Shown: positions 27,054 through 35,979 of the stretch, in pieces
Position numbering within the stretch: the stretch's first letter is position 1
Layout: each line of letters opens with the position of its first letter
From: Gemmatimonadaceae bacterium
GTDB lineage: Bacteria > Gemmatimonadota > Gemmatimonadetes > Gemmatimonadales > Gemmatimonadaceae
Assembly (NCBI GenBank): GCA_025358925.1
Contig: JANYHT010000029.1
Span: 62,001-126,000 of the forward strand
DNA length: 64,000 nucleotides
Reading direction: 5' to 3'
Notes under the pieces: model-generated
Seen by the model: the letters and a program-made list of their open reading frames with translations, nothing else
What the model was told of the DNA's origin: nothing
Databases searched by the model: none
Program-made: the position numbers and the translations under genes

Positions 27054-27386
27054 GATCTCGCGTGGCGTATCGACCGGCCCGTGTCATTGCATGTTCTTTA
27101 ATCAAAAAAGTTCAACGCCGGTATTCTGGCGATCCTGACGTGCATCGCTCGGCCCAAATTCGCGTAATTCGCGGCCAGGAGTTTTTCGGTTGGCCTCGAA
27201 TACAGCGAACCGCCACTACTGACCGCGAATTACGCGAATGACGCGAATTTGCGCGGTGAGATCTCGCGCGGCATATCGACCGGCCAGTGTCATTGCATGT
27301 TTTTTAATCAAAAAAAGTTCAACGCCGATATGCTCGCGATCCTGCCGTGTATCGCTCGATTCAAATTCGCGTCATTCGCGGTTGGC
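27036..27386. repeat. two direct copies of a ~145-bp intergenic repeat with inverted arms
   Basis: Copy 1 spans about 27036-27180 and copy 2 about 27242-27386, offset 206 bases. Both run CGCGAATTTGCGCGGTGAG, ATCGACCGGCC, TGTCATTGCATGTT, TTTAATCAAAAAA, GTTCAACGCCG, ATCCTG and AAATTCGCGT(A/C)ATTCGCGG, with only scattered differences. Between the copies is CCGCGAATTACGCGAAT (27223-27239), an exact 17-bp inverted copy of 27158-27174. The block covers the whole gap between DoxX and pdeM and enters the end of the DoxX gene. A relative is at 6.7-6.9 kb. Confidence 0.9.
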
Positions 27387-27419
27387 TGGTGCTGTTGTCG
27401 AACATAACGCGAAAAGCAC

Positions 27420-28061
27420 CTACACCGCAATCACCTGATCGTCCGCGATCGCAAAAATCCTGTCACTAGGCGTTTGCACATACATCCCACCGCCCGTAAA
27501 ACTCGAAAACGCCGGCAACACGCCGACGCGCTCACCAAAAACGAAGCAGGGTAGACGCATCGATTGTCGACCACGTCCACTCAGTGAAACATGCGGATGC
27601 AAATGACCCGCGAGCGCATAACCCAACGTGCTGGGCTCCGGATAGTGCGCACAGGCAAACGGACCGAGCACAAAAGGGGCGTTGACGCATGAAATATCGA
27701 GCTCCTCTGGCGGATCACCTGCGTGCGTATCGTGATTGCCGCGCACCAGCTGTATGCGTATGTGCGCATGCTCAGCCCGCCACGCCGCAATCGAGAGTAG
27801 GACCGCTGTATGCCGGCCAGCGCGCGCATGCAGTAAATCACCCAAGACAATAAGATGTTGTGCCTGCGTGCCACGCAACACGTCGCTCAAACGCGCGAGA
27901 TCATTCGCGGTCGTGCCTGACGGAATGGGAATATGCGCGGCACGAAATGCGGCAGCTTTACCCCAGTGCATATCCGCGACCAACACCGTGCGCAGTGATG
28001 GCACAAACAGCGCGCGCTGCGAGAGCAGCGCAACGGGCTCGCCGGCCACTGTGATGTTCAT
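27420..28061 (-). CDS. pdeM: ligase-associated DNA-damage-response endonuclease PdeM
   Basis: 213-residue calcineurin-like metallophosphoesterase. Metal-ligand motifs in order: D30-x-H32 in VADMHWGK, GDLLH, RGNHD, and GHLHPH. The family name and role come from its fixed association with an ATP-dependent ligase, an Lhr-like helicase and an MBL exonuclease, all present upstream here. Its start overlaps the helicase stop by four bases (28058-28061). It is the last gene of the operon, facing the repeat block. Confidence 0.93.
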   Translation of the reverse strand: MNITVAGEPVALLSQRALFVPSLRTVLVADMHWGKAAAFRAAHIPIPSGTTANDLARLSDVLRGTQAQHLIVLGDLLHARAGRHTAVLLSIAAWRAEHAHIRIQLVRGNHDTHAGDPPEELDISCVNAPFVLGPFACAHYPEPSTLGYALAGHLHPHVSLSGRGRQSMRLPCFVFGERVGVLPAFSSFTGGGMYVQTPSDRIFAIADDQVIAV

Positions 28062-30571
28062 CGCGCGCGCAGTAAGGTTGTCGCGCCCGATCTCGACGTC
28101 TTCTCAGCAGACACGGTCATGCGACGCACACGATCGGCGAGCTTCTCTGAGCTCACTTTGGCGCGTGTCGAATCAACGAGGAGTGGAAAGGCCAGTGGTG
28201 TTGGCCGTTCGACATCGATCAGCCGTACCGTGCCCCTCGAGAGTCGCTTGAGCACGCGACCCAGTCGACTTGCTTCGAGCTGTCGCTCTAAAACTTCCCG
28301 CTGCGCCTGTTGAACAAGCAAGTTATCTGGGTCGTAGCGCACGAACACATCATAGAGCAATCCACTTGACGCCTGCACTTGCTTGACAGATTTCGATTGG
28401 CCAGGATAGCCACCGAAAACCAAACCAGCAACGCGCGCAATTTCGCGAAACTGTCGGCGCGCGAGTTCGGCAGCGTTCAGACTTTGCAACACATCATGCA
28501 GCAAGTGTGCGGTGGAGAGGAGGCCAGCTTCAAGTGCCAGCTCAACCGGTGCTTTATCGGGGGACACCAATTCGAACCCATAGTCGTTGCACGAAAACGC
28601 AAAAGAAATTGGCGTGAGCTGTGCCATGCGATACGCGAAGAGCGCCGAGAGTCCTTCGTGTACAAGACGGCCTTCGAAGGGATAGATGAAGAGGTGGTGC
28701 CCATCGCGAGCATCCCATCGCTCGATGAGTAATTCATCAGGTCGAGGAATGGCACTCCGCTCCGCTTGCAGCGCAAGTACGGGTTTGACCGCCTGCATTT
28801 CTGGCCCGCCGTAGTCGCCGAGTCGCGCTTCTTCGAGCTTGATGCGTACAGCGGCGGATAGTTCGGTGCTGAGGGGCATCCGCGCGCCCGCCCAGCGTGG
28901 GATGGCGCCCGAAATACCTTTTGCACGACGCACCCATGCGGTGAGATCGCGTACGCGCACAAATTCGAGCGGCGTGCCCGCGAAGATAAACTTGTCGCCA
29001 GGTTTAAGGCGTGCAACAAAACTTTCTTCTACGGTGCCCAATCGGCCGCCGCGTAAATAGCGAACAGTGATTGCCGCGTCGCTTACAATCGTGCCGATAT
29101 TCAGCATGTGTCGCTGCGCAACGCGACGATCAGTCACGATGTAGCGATCGTCGACGAACTGGACGCGAGCATACTCTGGATACGCTTTGAGTGCGTCGCC
29201 ACCATTGGTGACAAAACCAATCACCCAATCAAGCTCCGCGTCCGTTAACAACGCATATGCGCGTGTCGTACGCAACTCTGCGAGCACGGCATCGCGCGTG
29301 AAGCCACCACCAAGTGCGAGTGTCACGAGATGCTGCGAGAGCAAGTCGAGCGGTCGGTCTAACGGGTCACGACTTTCAATAGAATTCGCCCGCATGGCGT
29401 CGCGCGCTGCCGCGACCTCCACAAGTTCAAACGCATGTGTTGGTACGCACACAATACGCGACGGCCGTCCTGGTGAGTGTCCTGACCGACCCGCGCGCTG
29501 CATCAACCGCGCAACGCCTTTGGGGCTGCCGATTTGCATCACGAGATCGACGGGAGAGAAGTCAACGCCTAAATCGAGCGACGACGTTGCTACGACCACG
29601 CGATAACGTCCCGACTTTAATCCGTCTTCAACATCTTGACGTTGTTGTCGCGACAGCGAACCATGATGAATAGCCGTGAACTCATACCACGCCGGGTTCG
29701 CGGCAATGATAGATTGAAACCAGATTTCGCACTGCGAACGTGTGTTGGTAAACACGATCGCGCTGTTCGCCGATTCTAATCGCTGCATCACTTCAGGGAG
29801 CAGTTTCGTGTTGAGATGTCCGGCCCACGGGAAACGCTCCATTGTTGCCGGTATGAGTGACTCAACGATGGTTTCTTTCGGTACAACGCCGCGCACGAGT
29901 CGACGCGGCACCGAATGACCGTCTGCATCAAGGCCAAGCAGCGTGTCGGCCGCAACGTCGGTATTGCCAAGGGTCGCCGAAACTCCCCACGTGCGCAGCT
30001 GCGGGCGAAGTTGTCGTAAACGCGCGAGTGCGAGTTCAACTTGCGCGCCGCGTTTTGTAGAGAGGAGTTCATGCCATTCGTCAACGACAACAGCGCGAAG
30101 GTCGGCGAAGATGTGCGCATGATCTTTCCGACAAAGCAGCAATGACAAGGACTCAGGGGTCGTGACGAGTGCGGTCGGCAACTGCACGCGCTGTCGCGCG
30201 CGTGTTGCGGCGGACGTATCACCGGTGCGCGATTCGATCGTCCACGGCAGGCCCACTGCTTCTATAGAATCGCGAAGTGCCTGTTCGGTGTCTGCGGCGA
30301 GCGCACGCAACGGCGTAATCCACAATACGCGTAGTGGCGTCGCGTCTGCGCGCTTGCGCGGTTTCTTGAACGGTGCCGGTTCGGCCAATGCCTCAAGCAC
30401 CGGCCCCAACCACGCGGCGTACGTTTTACCTGTGCCGGTGGCCGCGTGAATTAATCCGGATTCTCCTCGGGCGTACGCGTCCCACACCTCGCGCTGAAAC
30501 GCGAATGGCGTCCAGCCGCGCGAGGTAAACCACGCTCCAACTTGTTCGAGTGGTGTCGAAGCGGATGTCAC
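28058..30571 (-). CDS. ligase-associated DEXH-box DNA helicase (Lhr-like)
   Basis: 837-residue superfamily 2 helicase. Motifs: IHAATGTGKTYAAWLGP (I), WITPLRALAAD (Ia), TTPESLSLLL, VVVDEWHELL (II, DEWH), GVSATLGN (III), IVFTNTRSQCE (IV), ATSSLDLGVDF (V) and QRAGRSGHSPG (VI). The C-terminal half is the Lhr-type extension (winged helix and DEAD-associated domain). Predicted 3'-5' DNA unwinding in repair with the neighbouring ligase and nucleases. ATG overlaps the ligase stop by four bases and its own stop overlaps pdeM. Confidence 0.94.
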   Translation of the reverse strand: MTSASTPLEQVGAWFTSRGWTPFAFQREVWDAYARGESGLIHAATGTGKTYAAWLGPVLEALAEPAPFKKPRKRADATPLRVLWITPLRALAADTEQALRDSIEAVGLPWTIESRTGDTSAATRARQRVQLPTALVTTPESLSLLLCRKDHAHIFADLRAVVVDEWHELLSTKRGAQVELALARLRQLRPQLRTWGVSATLGNTDVAADTLLGLDADGHSVPRRLVRGVVPKETIVESLIPATMERFPWAGHLNTKLLPEVMQRLESANSAIVFTNTRSQCEIWFQSIIAANPAWYEFTAIHHGSLSRQQRQDVEDGLKSGRYRVVVATSSLDLGVDFSPVDLVMQIGSPKGVARLMQRAGRSGHSPGRPSRIVCVPTHAFELVEVAAARDAMRANSIESRDPLDRPLDLLSQHLVTLALGGGFTRDAVLAELRTTRAYALLTDAELDWVIGFVTNGGDALKAYPEYARVQFVDDRYIVTDRRVAQRHMLNIGTIVSDAAITVRYLRGGRLGTVEESFVARLKPGDKFIFAGTPLEFVRVRDLTAWVRRAKGISGAIPRWAGARMPLSTELSAAVRIKLEEARLGDYGGPEMQAVKPVLALQAERSAIPRPDELLIERWDARDGHHLFIYPFEGRLVHEGLSALFAYRMAQLTPISFAFSCNDYGFELVSPDKAPVELALEAGLLSTAHLLHDVLQSLNAAELARRQFREIARVAGLVFGGYPGQSKSVKQVQASSGLLYDVFVRYDPDNLLVQQAQREVLERQLEASRLGRVLKRLSRGTVRLIDVERPTPLAFPLLVDSTRAKVSSEKLADRVRRMTVSAEKTSRSGATTLLRAR

Positions 30572-32193
30572 GTTGATTCATGTGGGGTCGGAAGATTGTG
30601 ATTCGCAATTTCTAGGAGCGCCTTCACATTCTCCAGTGTATCCGCCTCACGAGCCGGCTTGTCCGTCCGCCAACGCGTAATGCGAGGAAATCGCACGGCA
30701 ATGCCGCTCTTATGTCGCTTGCTGAGTTGTATGCCCTCGAATGCCAACTCAAACACCAGCTCTGGTTTTACGGTGCGCACTGGTCCGAATTTCTCGATGG
30801 TGTTGCGTCGAATAAAACGATCAACTTCCGAAATTTCGACGTCAGTCAGTCCAGAGTATGCTTTCGCAAACGGAACCAAGACGTCGCCGTCCCATACGGC
30901 AAACGTGTAATCGGTATACAGGCCCGCGCGACGACCATGCCCAGCCTGCGCGTACACAAGAACGGCATCGACGCTCAGCGGCGCCACTTTCCATTTCCAC
31001 CAATCGCCAACACGACGACCCACCCCGTACGCCGAATCACGCCGTTTGAGCATCAAGCCCTCGGCCGAAGCGCCACGCGACTGCATACGCGCGTCGCGCA
31101 CATCATCCCACTTTTGCGCGGTGATAATTGGTGACATCCCAAATGGTGCACCCGCGGGCAATTGTGCGAGTCCCAGTTCCGCCGCCGCACGTCGCGCATC
31201 CAGTGTTTGCTCGCGGAAGTCGTCACCATCACGTTCGAGAAGATCATACACCTGCAAATGACACGGCACGTCAGCCAAAAGTTTTTTCCCAACTGTTTTC
31301 CGATTAATCCGTTTTTGCAATTCACTAAACGGCAACGGCTGCCCGTCACGCCACGCGAGCAGCTCACCGTCGAACACGGTGCCATCCGGTAACCACTCAG
31401 CAGCAGCTTCGATTTCCGGGAATCGCCCCGCCAACAACTCCTCTCCACGACTCCACAAAAATGTGCGCCCGCGACGACGCACCAACTGCGCACGAATTCC
31501 ATCCCATTTCCACTCTACTTGCCACTGTGTCACATCGCCCAACGTCTCGAGATCATTTGTCAGCGCATGCGCGAGAAAAAACGGATATGGGCGACTCCAA
31601 TCCGCATCCGTGGTCTCAGTACCAATCAAGGATAAAAACCACGACGCGCTCGGTTCCCACTGCCCCATTAATCTGTGCGCAACAGTTTCCGACGCCAAGC
31701 CGCTTACCTGTCCTAGTGCGCGTACCACCAGTCCATCGGACACACCAACACGAAAGCCGCCCGTAATGATCTTATTGAAGACGAATCGTGATGTTCCGCT
31801 CAGTTGCAACCACGCGTCGCGCAACAGCGCGCGTTGCGCATCGTGCGGCATCGCGCCCAGTGGAAGAAGGCGTTCTTCTACCCACCACGCCAACGATGCG
31901 TCATCGTCGGCACCGCTATCCGGGATGAGCAGCGAGATGGTTTCCGCGAGATCGCCAGCTTGTGCGTAACACTCCTCAAACAACCAATCCGGGATGTCGG
32001 CCAGCTCGGCTGCCCACGTACGGAGGTCACCGGCACGCACCAATCGTTTTGGTTTTCGGCCGACTAAAAATGACAACGCCCATGCGGCGTCAGCCGGTGG
32101 AGCGTCGCGAAAATACGCCACGAGCGCTGCAACTTTGCCGAGCGTGGCTGTTGTGGCATCGATGGCATCGTACAGTGCGGCGAAGCGTTTCAT
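30568..32193 (-). CDS. ATP-dependent DNA ligase, repair-operon type
   Basis: 541 residues. N-terminal DNA-binding domain (~1-200), then the nucleotidyltransferase domain with the adenylated lysine K229 in VEWKWDGIRAQ, motif III FDGELLAW, and motifs IV/V in GLMLKRRDS and WWKWK. The OB-fold domain follows, ending in AVRFPRITRWRTDK. It seals nicks using ATP and is additional to the essential NAD-dependent LigA. It overlaps both neighbours by four bases, typical of the ligase-associated repair operon. Confidence 0.94.
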   Translation of the reverse strand: MKRFAALYDAIDATTATLGKVAALVAYFRDAPPADAAWALSFLVGRKPKRLVRAGDLRTWAAELADIPDWLFEECYAQAGDLAETISLLIPDSGADDDASLAWWVEERLLPLGAMPHDAQRALLRDAWLQLSGTSRFVFNKIITGGFRVGVSDGLVVRALGQVSGLASETVAHRLMGQWEPSASWFLSLIGTETTDADWSRPYPFFLAHALTNDLETLGDVTQWQVEWKWDGIRAQLVRRRGRTFLWSRGEELLAGRFPEIEAAAEWLPDGTVFDGELLAWRDGQPLPFSELQKRINRKTVGKKLLADVPCHLQVYDLLERDGDDFREQTLDARRAAAELGLAQLPAGAPFGMSPIITAQKWDDVRDARMQSRGASAEGLMLKRRDSAYGVGRRVGDWWKWKVAPLSVDAVLVYAQAGHGRRAGLYTDYTFAVWDGDVLVPFAKAYSGLTDVEISEVDRFIRRNTIEKFGPVRTVKPELVFELAFEGIQLSKRHKSGIAVRFPRITRWRTDKPAREADTLENVKALLEIANHNLPTPHEST

Positions 32194-33242
32194 ACCACCT
32201 CGCTCGCACCATCATCACGCTCTCCTTCGTACCGCGTCGCAACAGTTTGCGCATCAAGTCCCTTGGCCCGCAGCCACTGCACGACCGGCTCCGTGAACCC
32301 GTGCGTCACCCACACACGCTCGGCACCCGTTGCATCGATGGCGGACAACAACTGCGGCCAATCGACATGATCCGACAGCGTGAAGCCACGATCTACACCG
32401 CGTCGTCGACGTGCGCCACGCACATGCATCCAACCACTCGCGAATGCGGCCGCGTACGGTCCGAATCGTCGCGCCCACGTTGATCCATCGGCAGACGGCG
32501 GTGCGACGACAATGGCCCTCGACCATGTGGGCGATTTCTCAGCGAGTGTCGCGTACGTGGTCGCGGGCATTGCAACGCCGGCGTCGCGATAGCATTGCGT
32601 CATTTTTTCAACGGCACCGTGCGTCAGTATTGGACCAATCGAGCGGTCAAGACCTGCCAACATACGTTGCGCTTTTCCCAACGCATATCCGTACAATAGT
32701 GAGACGCGACCCGCATCGGCGTTGGCGCTCCACCACGCATTCATCTCATCGAACACGCGCTGTTGCGATGGCCACCGATAGATGGGTAAACCAAACGTGC
32801 TTTCGGTGATGAACGTGTTGCAGCGCACGGGCTCCCATGCGGCACACGTCGGATCGGGATCGGTTTTGTAATCACCAGACACCACCCATACGTCACCATT
32901 GTGCTCAAGCCGAATTTGCGCGGAGCCTAAAATGTGTCCAGCGGGATGAAACGAAATACGGACACCATTGATGTCACGCGTTTCACCATACGTCACGGCC
33001 TCGACGCGATTGGCGAACTGTCCAAGTCGCTCGCGTGCGACGCCAGCGCCGTCGATCGTGGTGAGGTAGTGCTCGCACCCCCACACGAGGTGGTCGCCAT
33101 GCGCATGCGTGACGAGAGCGCGTGGCACCGGCTTCCACGGATCGATGTAGACGTCGGCTGTTTCACAGTAGAGGCCGCGTTCAGTAAGACGGAGCAAGTC
33201 GGTCACGCGCGCACTGTGGTGAGACGGAGACACGACATGCAA
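32190..33242 (-). CDS. ligase-associated DNA exonuclease (metallo-beta-lactamase fold)
   Basis: About 350 residues. The MBL metal motif H46-x-H48-x-D50-H51 is in VTHAHGDHLVWG, and the beta-CASP part contains FITESTFGLPIYRW and YGYALGKAQRML, as in SNM1/Pso2-like and CPSF-type nucleases. Predicted 5'-exonuclease on DNA. The TTG at 33242 opens the longest frame; homology begins around LLRLTERGLYC, so GTG 33206 is an alternative start. The last four bases overlap the ligase gene. Confidence 0.9.
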   Translation of the reverse strand: MHVVSPSHHSARVTDLLRLTERGLYCETADVYIDPWKPVPRALVTHAHGDHLVWGCEHYLTTIDGAGVARERLGQFANRVEAVTYGETRDINGVRISFHPAGHILGSAQIRLEHNGDVWVVSGDYKTDPDPTCAAWEPVRCNTFITESTFGLPIYRWPSQQRVFDEMNAWWSANADAGRVSLLYGYALGKAQRMLAGLDRSIGPILTHGAVEKMTQCYRDAGVAMPATTYATLAEKSPTWSRAIVVAPPSADGSTWARRFGPYAAAFASGWMHVRGARRRRGVDRGFTLSDHVDWPQLLSAIDATGAERVWVTHGFTEPVVQWLRAKGLDAQTVATRYEGERDDGASEVV

Positions 33243-33248
33243 ACCGAA

Positions 33249-34151
33249 TTACCTGATAAACGTCCCCTCTTGTAAATCCCGCATGGCGACCTGCAGTTCC
33301 GCCTGTGTGTTCATGACAATCGGACCATACCACGCCACAGGTTCTTTGATCGGCGTGCCCGACACCAATAAAAATCGAATGCCACGATCTCCAGCTTGAA
33401 CGGTCACCTCATCACCGCTGTCGAAAAAAACGAGTGACCGGTTACCCGTGCGCTCGCGCACAAGATCGTCATCGTTGCCAGCGGTGCGCTCGGTGAGCAC
33501 GCCCATGGGATCCGACGCTGCGCGGAAATTTCCGTCGCCATCGAACACATATGCGAACGTGTTGCGATATGCATCGACCGGCAGCGTTTTACGTATGCCC
33601 GCAGGTACGAACACGTCGAGATAACAGGGATCCGCCGCAATGCCATCCACGGGTCCACGCTTGCCCCAAAACTCACCACAAATTACGCGAATCGTGGTGC
33701 CGTCATCATCAATAATTTCGGCGATTTGCGCCGAAGGGACGTCCTGATAACGTGGTGCCGTCATTTTCAGCGTTGACGGCAAATTGGCCCACAATTGAAA
33801 CCCGTGCATGTGACCCAGTACATCACCTTTCGGCATCTCATGATGCACGATGCCGCTACCAGCTGTCATCCACTGCACGTCGCCTGCCCCAAGCGTACCG
33901 CGATTGCCCAGACTATCTGCGTGATCAACATTGCCGGCGAGCACGTATGTAATGGTTTCAATGCCGCGATGCGGATGCCACGGAAAACCGGCGCGATACT
34001 GCGACGGCACATCGTTGCGAAAATCATCGAACAGCAGAAACGGGTCGGTTTCGTTGGTCTCGTCAAAGCCGAAACCGCGATGCAGATGTACGCCCGCGCC
34101 TTCTATTGTCGGCTGTGCTTGTACGATGCGTCGGACGGGGCGAATAGACAT
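33249..34151 (-). CDS. pirin family protein
   Basis: 300-residue bicupin. Metal site residues are visible in FPWHPHRGIETITYVL (two His plus another His/Glu) and GSGIVHHEMP, the classical pirin signature. Bacterial pirins are quercetin dioxygenases or redox-linked regulators; specific role unknown. It ends six bases before the exonuclease start, so it may be the first gene of the repair operon. Upstream the sequence turns AT-rich (34160-34205), the likely promoter zone. Confidence 0.92.
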   Translation of the reverse strand: MSIRPVRRIVQAQPTIEGAGVHLHRGFGFDETNETDPFLLFDDFRNDVPSQYRAGFPWHPHRGIETITYVLAGNVDHADSLGNRGTLGAGDVQWMTAGSGIVHHEMPKGDVLGHMHGFQLWANLPSTLKMTAPRYQDVPSAQIAEIIDDDGTTIRVICGEFWGKRGPVDGIAADPCYLDVFVPAGIRKTLPVDAYRNTFAYVFDGDGNFRAASDPMGVLTERTAGNDDDLVRERTGNRSLVFFDSGDEVTVQAGDRGIRFLLVSGTPIKEPVAWYGPIVMNTQAELQVAMRDLQEGTFIR

Positions 34152-34421
34152 ACAAACACCGGTAGAAAGGTATAAAGTATCTTACCGCTGAGTTCTCTTT
34201 TTTAACACGAAGGGATTTGAACTTTGTGGCCGATACTGTTGCATGACTGGCTTAAACTGCCAACCGACTTCGGCGGAATTCACGAAGTTGATCGGGAGCA
34301 ATTGGCGTCGCGCAGAAGTATCGTTGCGAACCGACTGCGCAGTAAACGCGCCGGGTACAGAAGTAGCATGGCAACCAGCGGACAGATGTGTCGCATTTGA
34401 GAAACTCCCTCCGTTTGCCGC
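34152..34421. other. 270-base gap with no recognised gene
   Basis: AT-rich at its left end (probable pirin promoter, 34160-34205). A plus-strand frame from 34243 continues into the toxin gene, but its composition and overlap make it a shadow. Nothing else supported. Confidence 0.5.
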
Positions 34422-34829
34422 TCAGCCAAGCAGTTCCACGCTCACTGATAGCGCGAGGGTTTTGGCACGTTTGACGAGCCGCTTGTCGAACGTGGCAAAG
34501 CTGGCCGCCCGCGCACTGCGCGACACATGCAGTGCATCGGCGAAGTCCAGACCGTGATCTACAGCTTCGAGCGCCGATAGAACGGCGTCGCGATCCTCGA
34601 CGACGAGATGTTCGATGCCTGCGACGGCGCGCAGTGCGCGCGTGACATCGCGGCGCGGCAACGCATAGAAACCGCGTAGGACCCACTCGAGCTCGAGCAG
34701 CACCGTGACGGACACGAAGGCGCGTTGTGAGAGAGCGTCAATCGCGACCGGACGTTGCTTGGTAGCCTGTTTATCATCGACATCGTCGACGAGAAAGCGT
34801 GCCAAGACGTTCGTATCGAGCGCGCGCAT
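34422..34829 (-). CDS. PIN-domain toxin (VapC-like)
   Basis: 135-residue PIN nuclease. Acidic residues expected to bind Mg2+ or Mn2+: D5 in MRALDTNVLARFLV, E in VLLELEWVL, D in LDFADALHVSR and D in FATFDKRLV. Predicted ribonuclease toxin. Its ATG overlaps the stop of the upstream antitoxin gene by one base (TAATG), the usual coupling of type II toxin-antitoxin pairs. The open frame extends to 34934, but that would run through the antitoxin gene. Confidence 0.9.
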   Translation of the reverse strand: MRALDTNVLARFLVDDVDDKQATKQRPVAIDALSQRAFVSVTVLLELEWVLRGFYALPRRDVTRALRAVAGIEHLVVEDRDAVLSALEAVDHGLDFADALHVSRSARAASFATFDKRLVKRAKTLALSVSVELLG

Positions 34830-35080
34830 TACGGCAGGCGCCTCGCGAAATCTGCCGCGTCGAAGTCGTCGAGGCTGCGCGGCACGCCCCGCGTCGGCGC
34901 CTTGAGCATCCCAGCAAGGTGGTGCACATCGCACTGAGGCACTGCGCGCACAACGCGCAGTTTGACGCCGTCCGACTCTACAAACACTTCGAGTCGCGCG
35001 CCCGCGCCAAGGCCTAAGCGTCGCCGTAACGCAGCCGGTAGTACGATCTGCCCTTTGGACGAGACAACCAAGCTAGTCAT
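34829..35080 (-). CDS. SpoVT/AbrB-type antitoxin
   Basis: 83 residues. The N-terminal half is a swapped-hairpin AbrB DNA-binding domain: VVSSKGQIVLPAALRRRLGLGAGARLEVFVE. The C-terminal half (DVHHLAGMLKAP ... DDFDAADFARR) is the likely toxin-neutralising tail. The ATG at 35080 is chosen; the frame is open to 35284, but that part crosses the palindromic operator. Expected to repress its own promoter and bind the PIN toxin. Confidence 0.9.
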   Translation of the reverse strand: MTSLVVSSKGQIVLPAALRRRLGLGAGARLEVFVESDGVKLRVVRAVPQCDVHHLAGMLKAPTRGVPRSLDDFDAADFARRLP

Positions 35081-35107
35081 GACGATTTCAGTGAGAGATC
35101 CGTTTAG

Positions 35108-35140
35108 TTTAATTTGGCTTACCATGTAAGTCAAATTTAG
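35108..35140 (-). promoter_or_regulatory. palindromic operator/promoter of the VapBC-like pair
   Basis: TTTAATTTGGCTTAC-CAT-GTAAGTCAAATTTAG forms an inverted repeat of 15-base arms with three mismatches and a 3-base centre. On the minus strand TTGACT inside it followed 17 bases later by TAAACG could be a -35/-10 pair. It lies 28 bases upstream of the antitoxin ATG and is very AT-rich compared with its surroundings, which suits autoregulation by the AbrB antitoxin (inference). Confidence 0.65.
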
Positions 35141-35219
35141 TTGACAGGGGCAGACGCGCGCGGCACCCACAGCATTGTGGGAACGGGAGCATAGAAACAC
35201 CAACCCGTCTAAACGTGAG

Positions 35220-35441
35220 TTACCGGTTTGGCAAAAAGGGATTGAGCACATTCGGTCGAGTATCGCCAAAAATGTCCATCGCACGAATGGCCGCTTCGAC
35301 CGCCGCCAACGCGGCCTCCAATTCAGCCGTCGGCTTCACCAACTCCCACCGATAGAGCTTGCCGCTGCCCGAAATACACGCCCCGCCAACCAACACGGCC
35401 GCACCAAAAGCGGGACCCTGATCGTCGATCCCAAGAATGCG
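35220..35441 (-). pseudogene. 3' remnant of an unknown gene
   Basis: A minus-strand frame with protein-like composition reads ILGIDDQGPAFGAAVLVGG, then KLYRWELVKPTAELEAALAAV and ends IFGDTRPNVLNPF before a TAA at 35222-35220. An in-frame TGA lies just upstream (about 35447-35445) and there is no plausible start with a ribosome site, so this looks like the surviving C-terminal ~73 codons of a lost gene. Family not recognised. Confidence 0.4.
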
Positions 35442-35589
35442 ACATCACGTCATGAGAAGGGACAGTACAGTGCGGGCCGCGACTTAGTCGGTACGGAGAC
35501 ACGCCCGATTCCCCTCTGCCAATATGCGGTGAGTCGATTTCCATCGCCGAATTAGTGAGCATAGTCGTGGGGCGCAGGAGGTCGCACTG

Positions 35590-35976
35590 ATGTCCAGTTC
35601 ATTTCGTTGTCCGGTCGTCGAGACGGGTGTCACCGCGCGGTCGGGGCGGCGGCGGTTGACGGTCGGATACAAAACGTGGCTCGTGCAAGAAGCCGAGCGA
35701 ATACGCGGGAGCGGCAACGTCGGTGCGATCTTGCGTCGCGAAGGCGTGTATTCGTCGCAGTTGGCGACGTGGCGCAAGCAATATTGCGACCGAGAGCTCC
35801 GCCTCCGGGCTTTGCAACAGACGCACTACTGTTTTAAAAGGATGCGAATCTGCCCGAGGTGTATGAGCTGCATGACGAAGCTCATCGTACGTCGGTCGGC
35901 ACTTAGCGAAATCGCATCCGCATCTGTACTGCCCGGCCCAACACCCGCGTCCCGCTTTTCGTCCCCTATTGGATAA
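35590..35976 (+). pseudogene. IS3-type transposase OrfA fragment
   Basis: The first ~70 residues contain RRLTVGYKTWLVQEAERI, GSGNVGAILRREGVYSSQL and ATWRKQ, which match the helix-turn-helix OrfA of IS3-family elements (GxIGALLRREGLYSSHLxxWR pattern). After WRKQ the similarity stops and the remaining residues (Cys/Met/Ser-rich) look like random readthrough. No OrfB/DDE integrase or terminal inverted repeats were found, so this is a relic. It shows past mobile-element activity in this patch. Confidence 0.65.
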
Positions 35977-35979
35977 CTC

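Noticed and set aside
27238-27438. 66-codon frame inside the repeat
   Set aside because: Lies wholly in repeat copy 2 and the end of pdeM; a duplicate frame in copy 1 is broken, so no coding constraint is visible.
34243-34557. 104-codon plus-strand frame opposite the PIN toxin
   Set aside because: Ser/Arg-rich shadow of the toxin gene without ribosome site or family resemblance.
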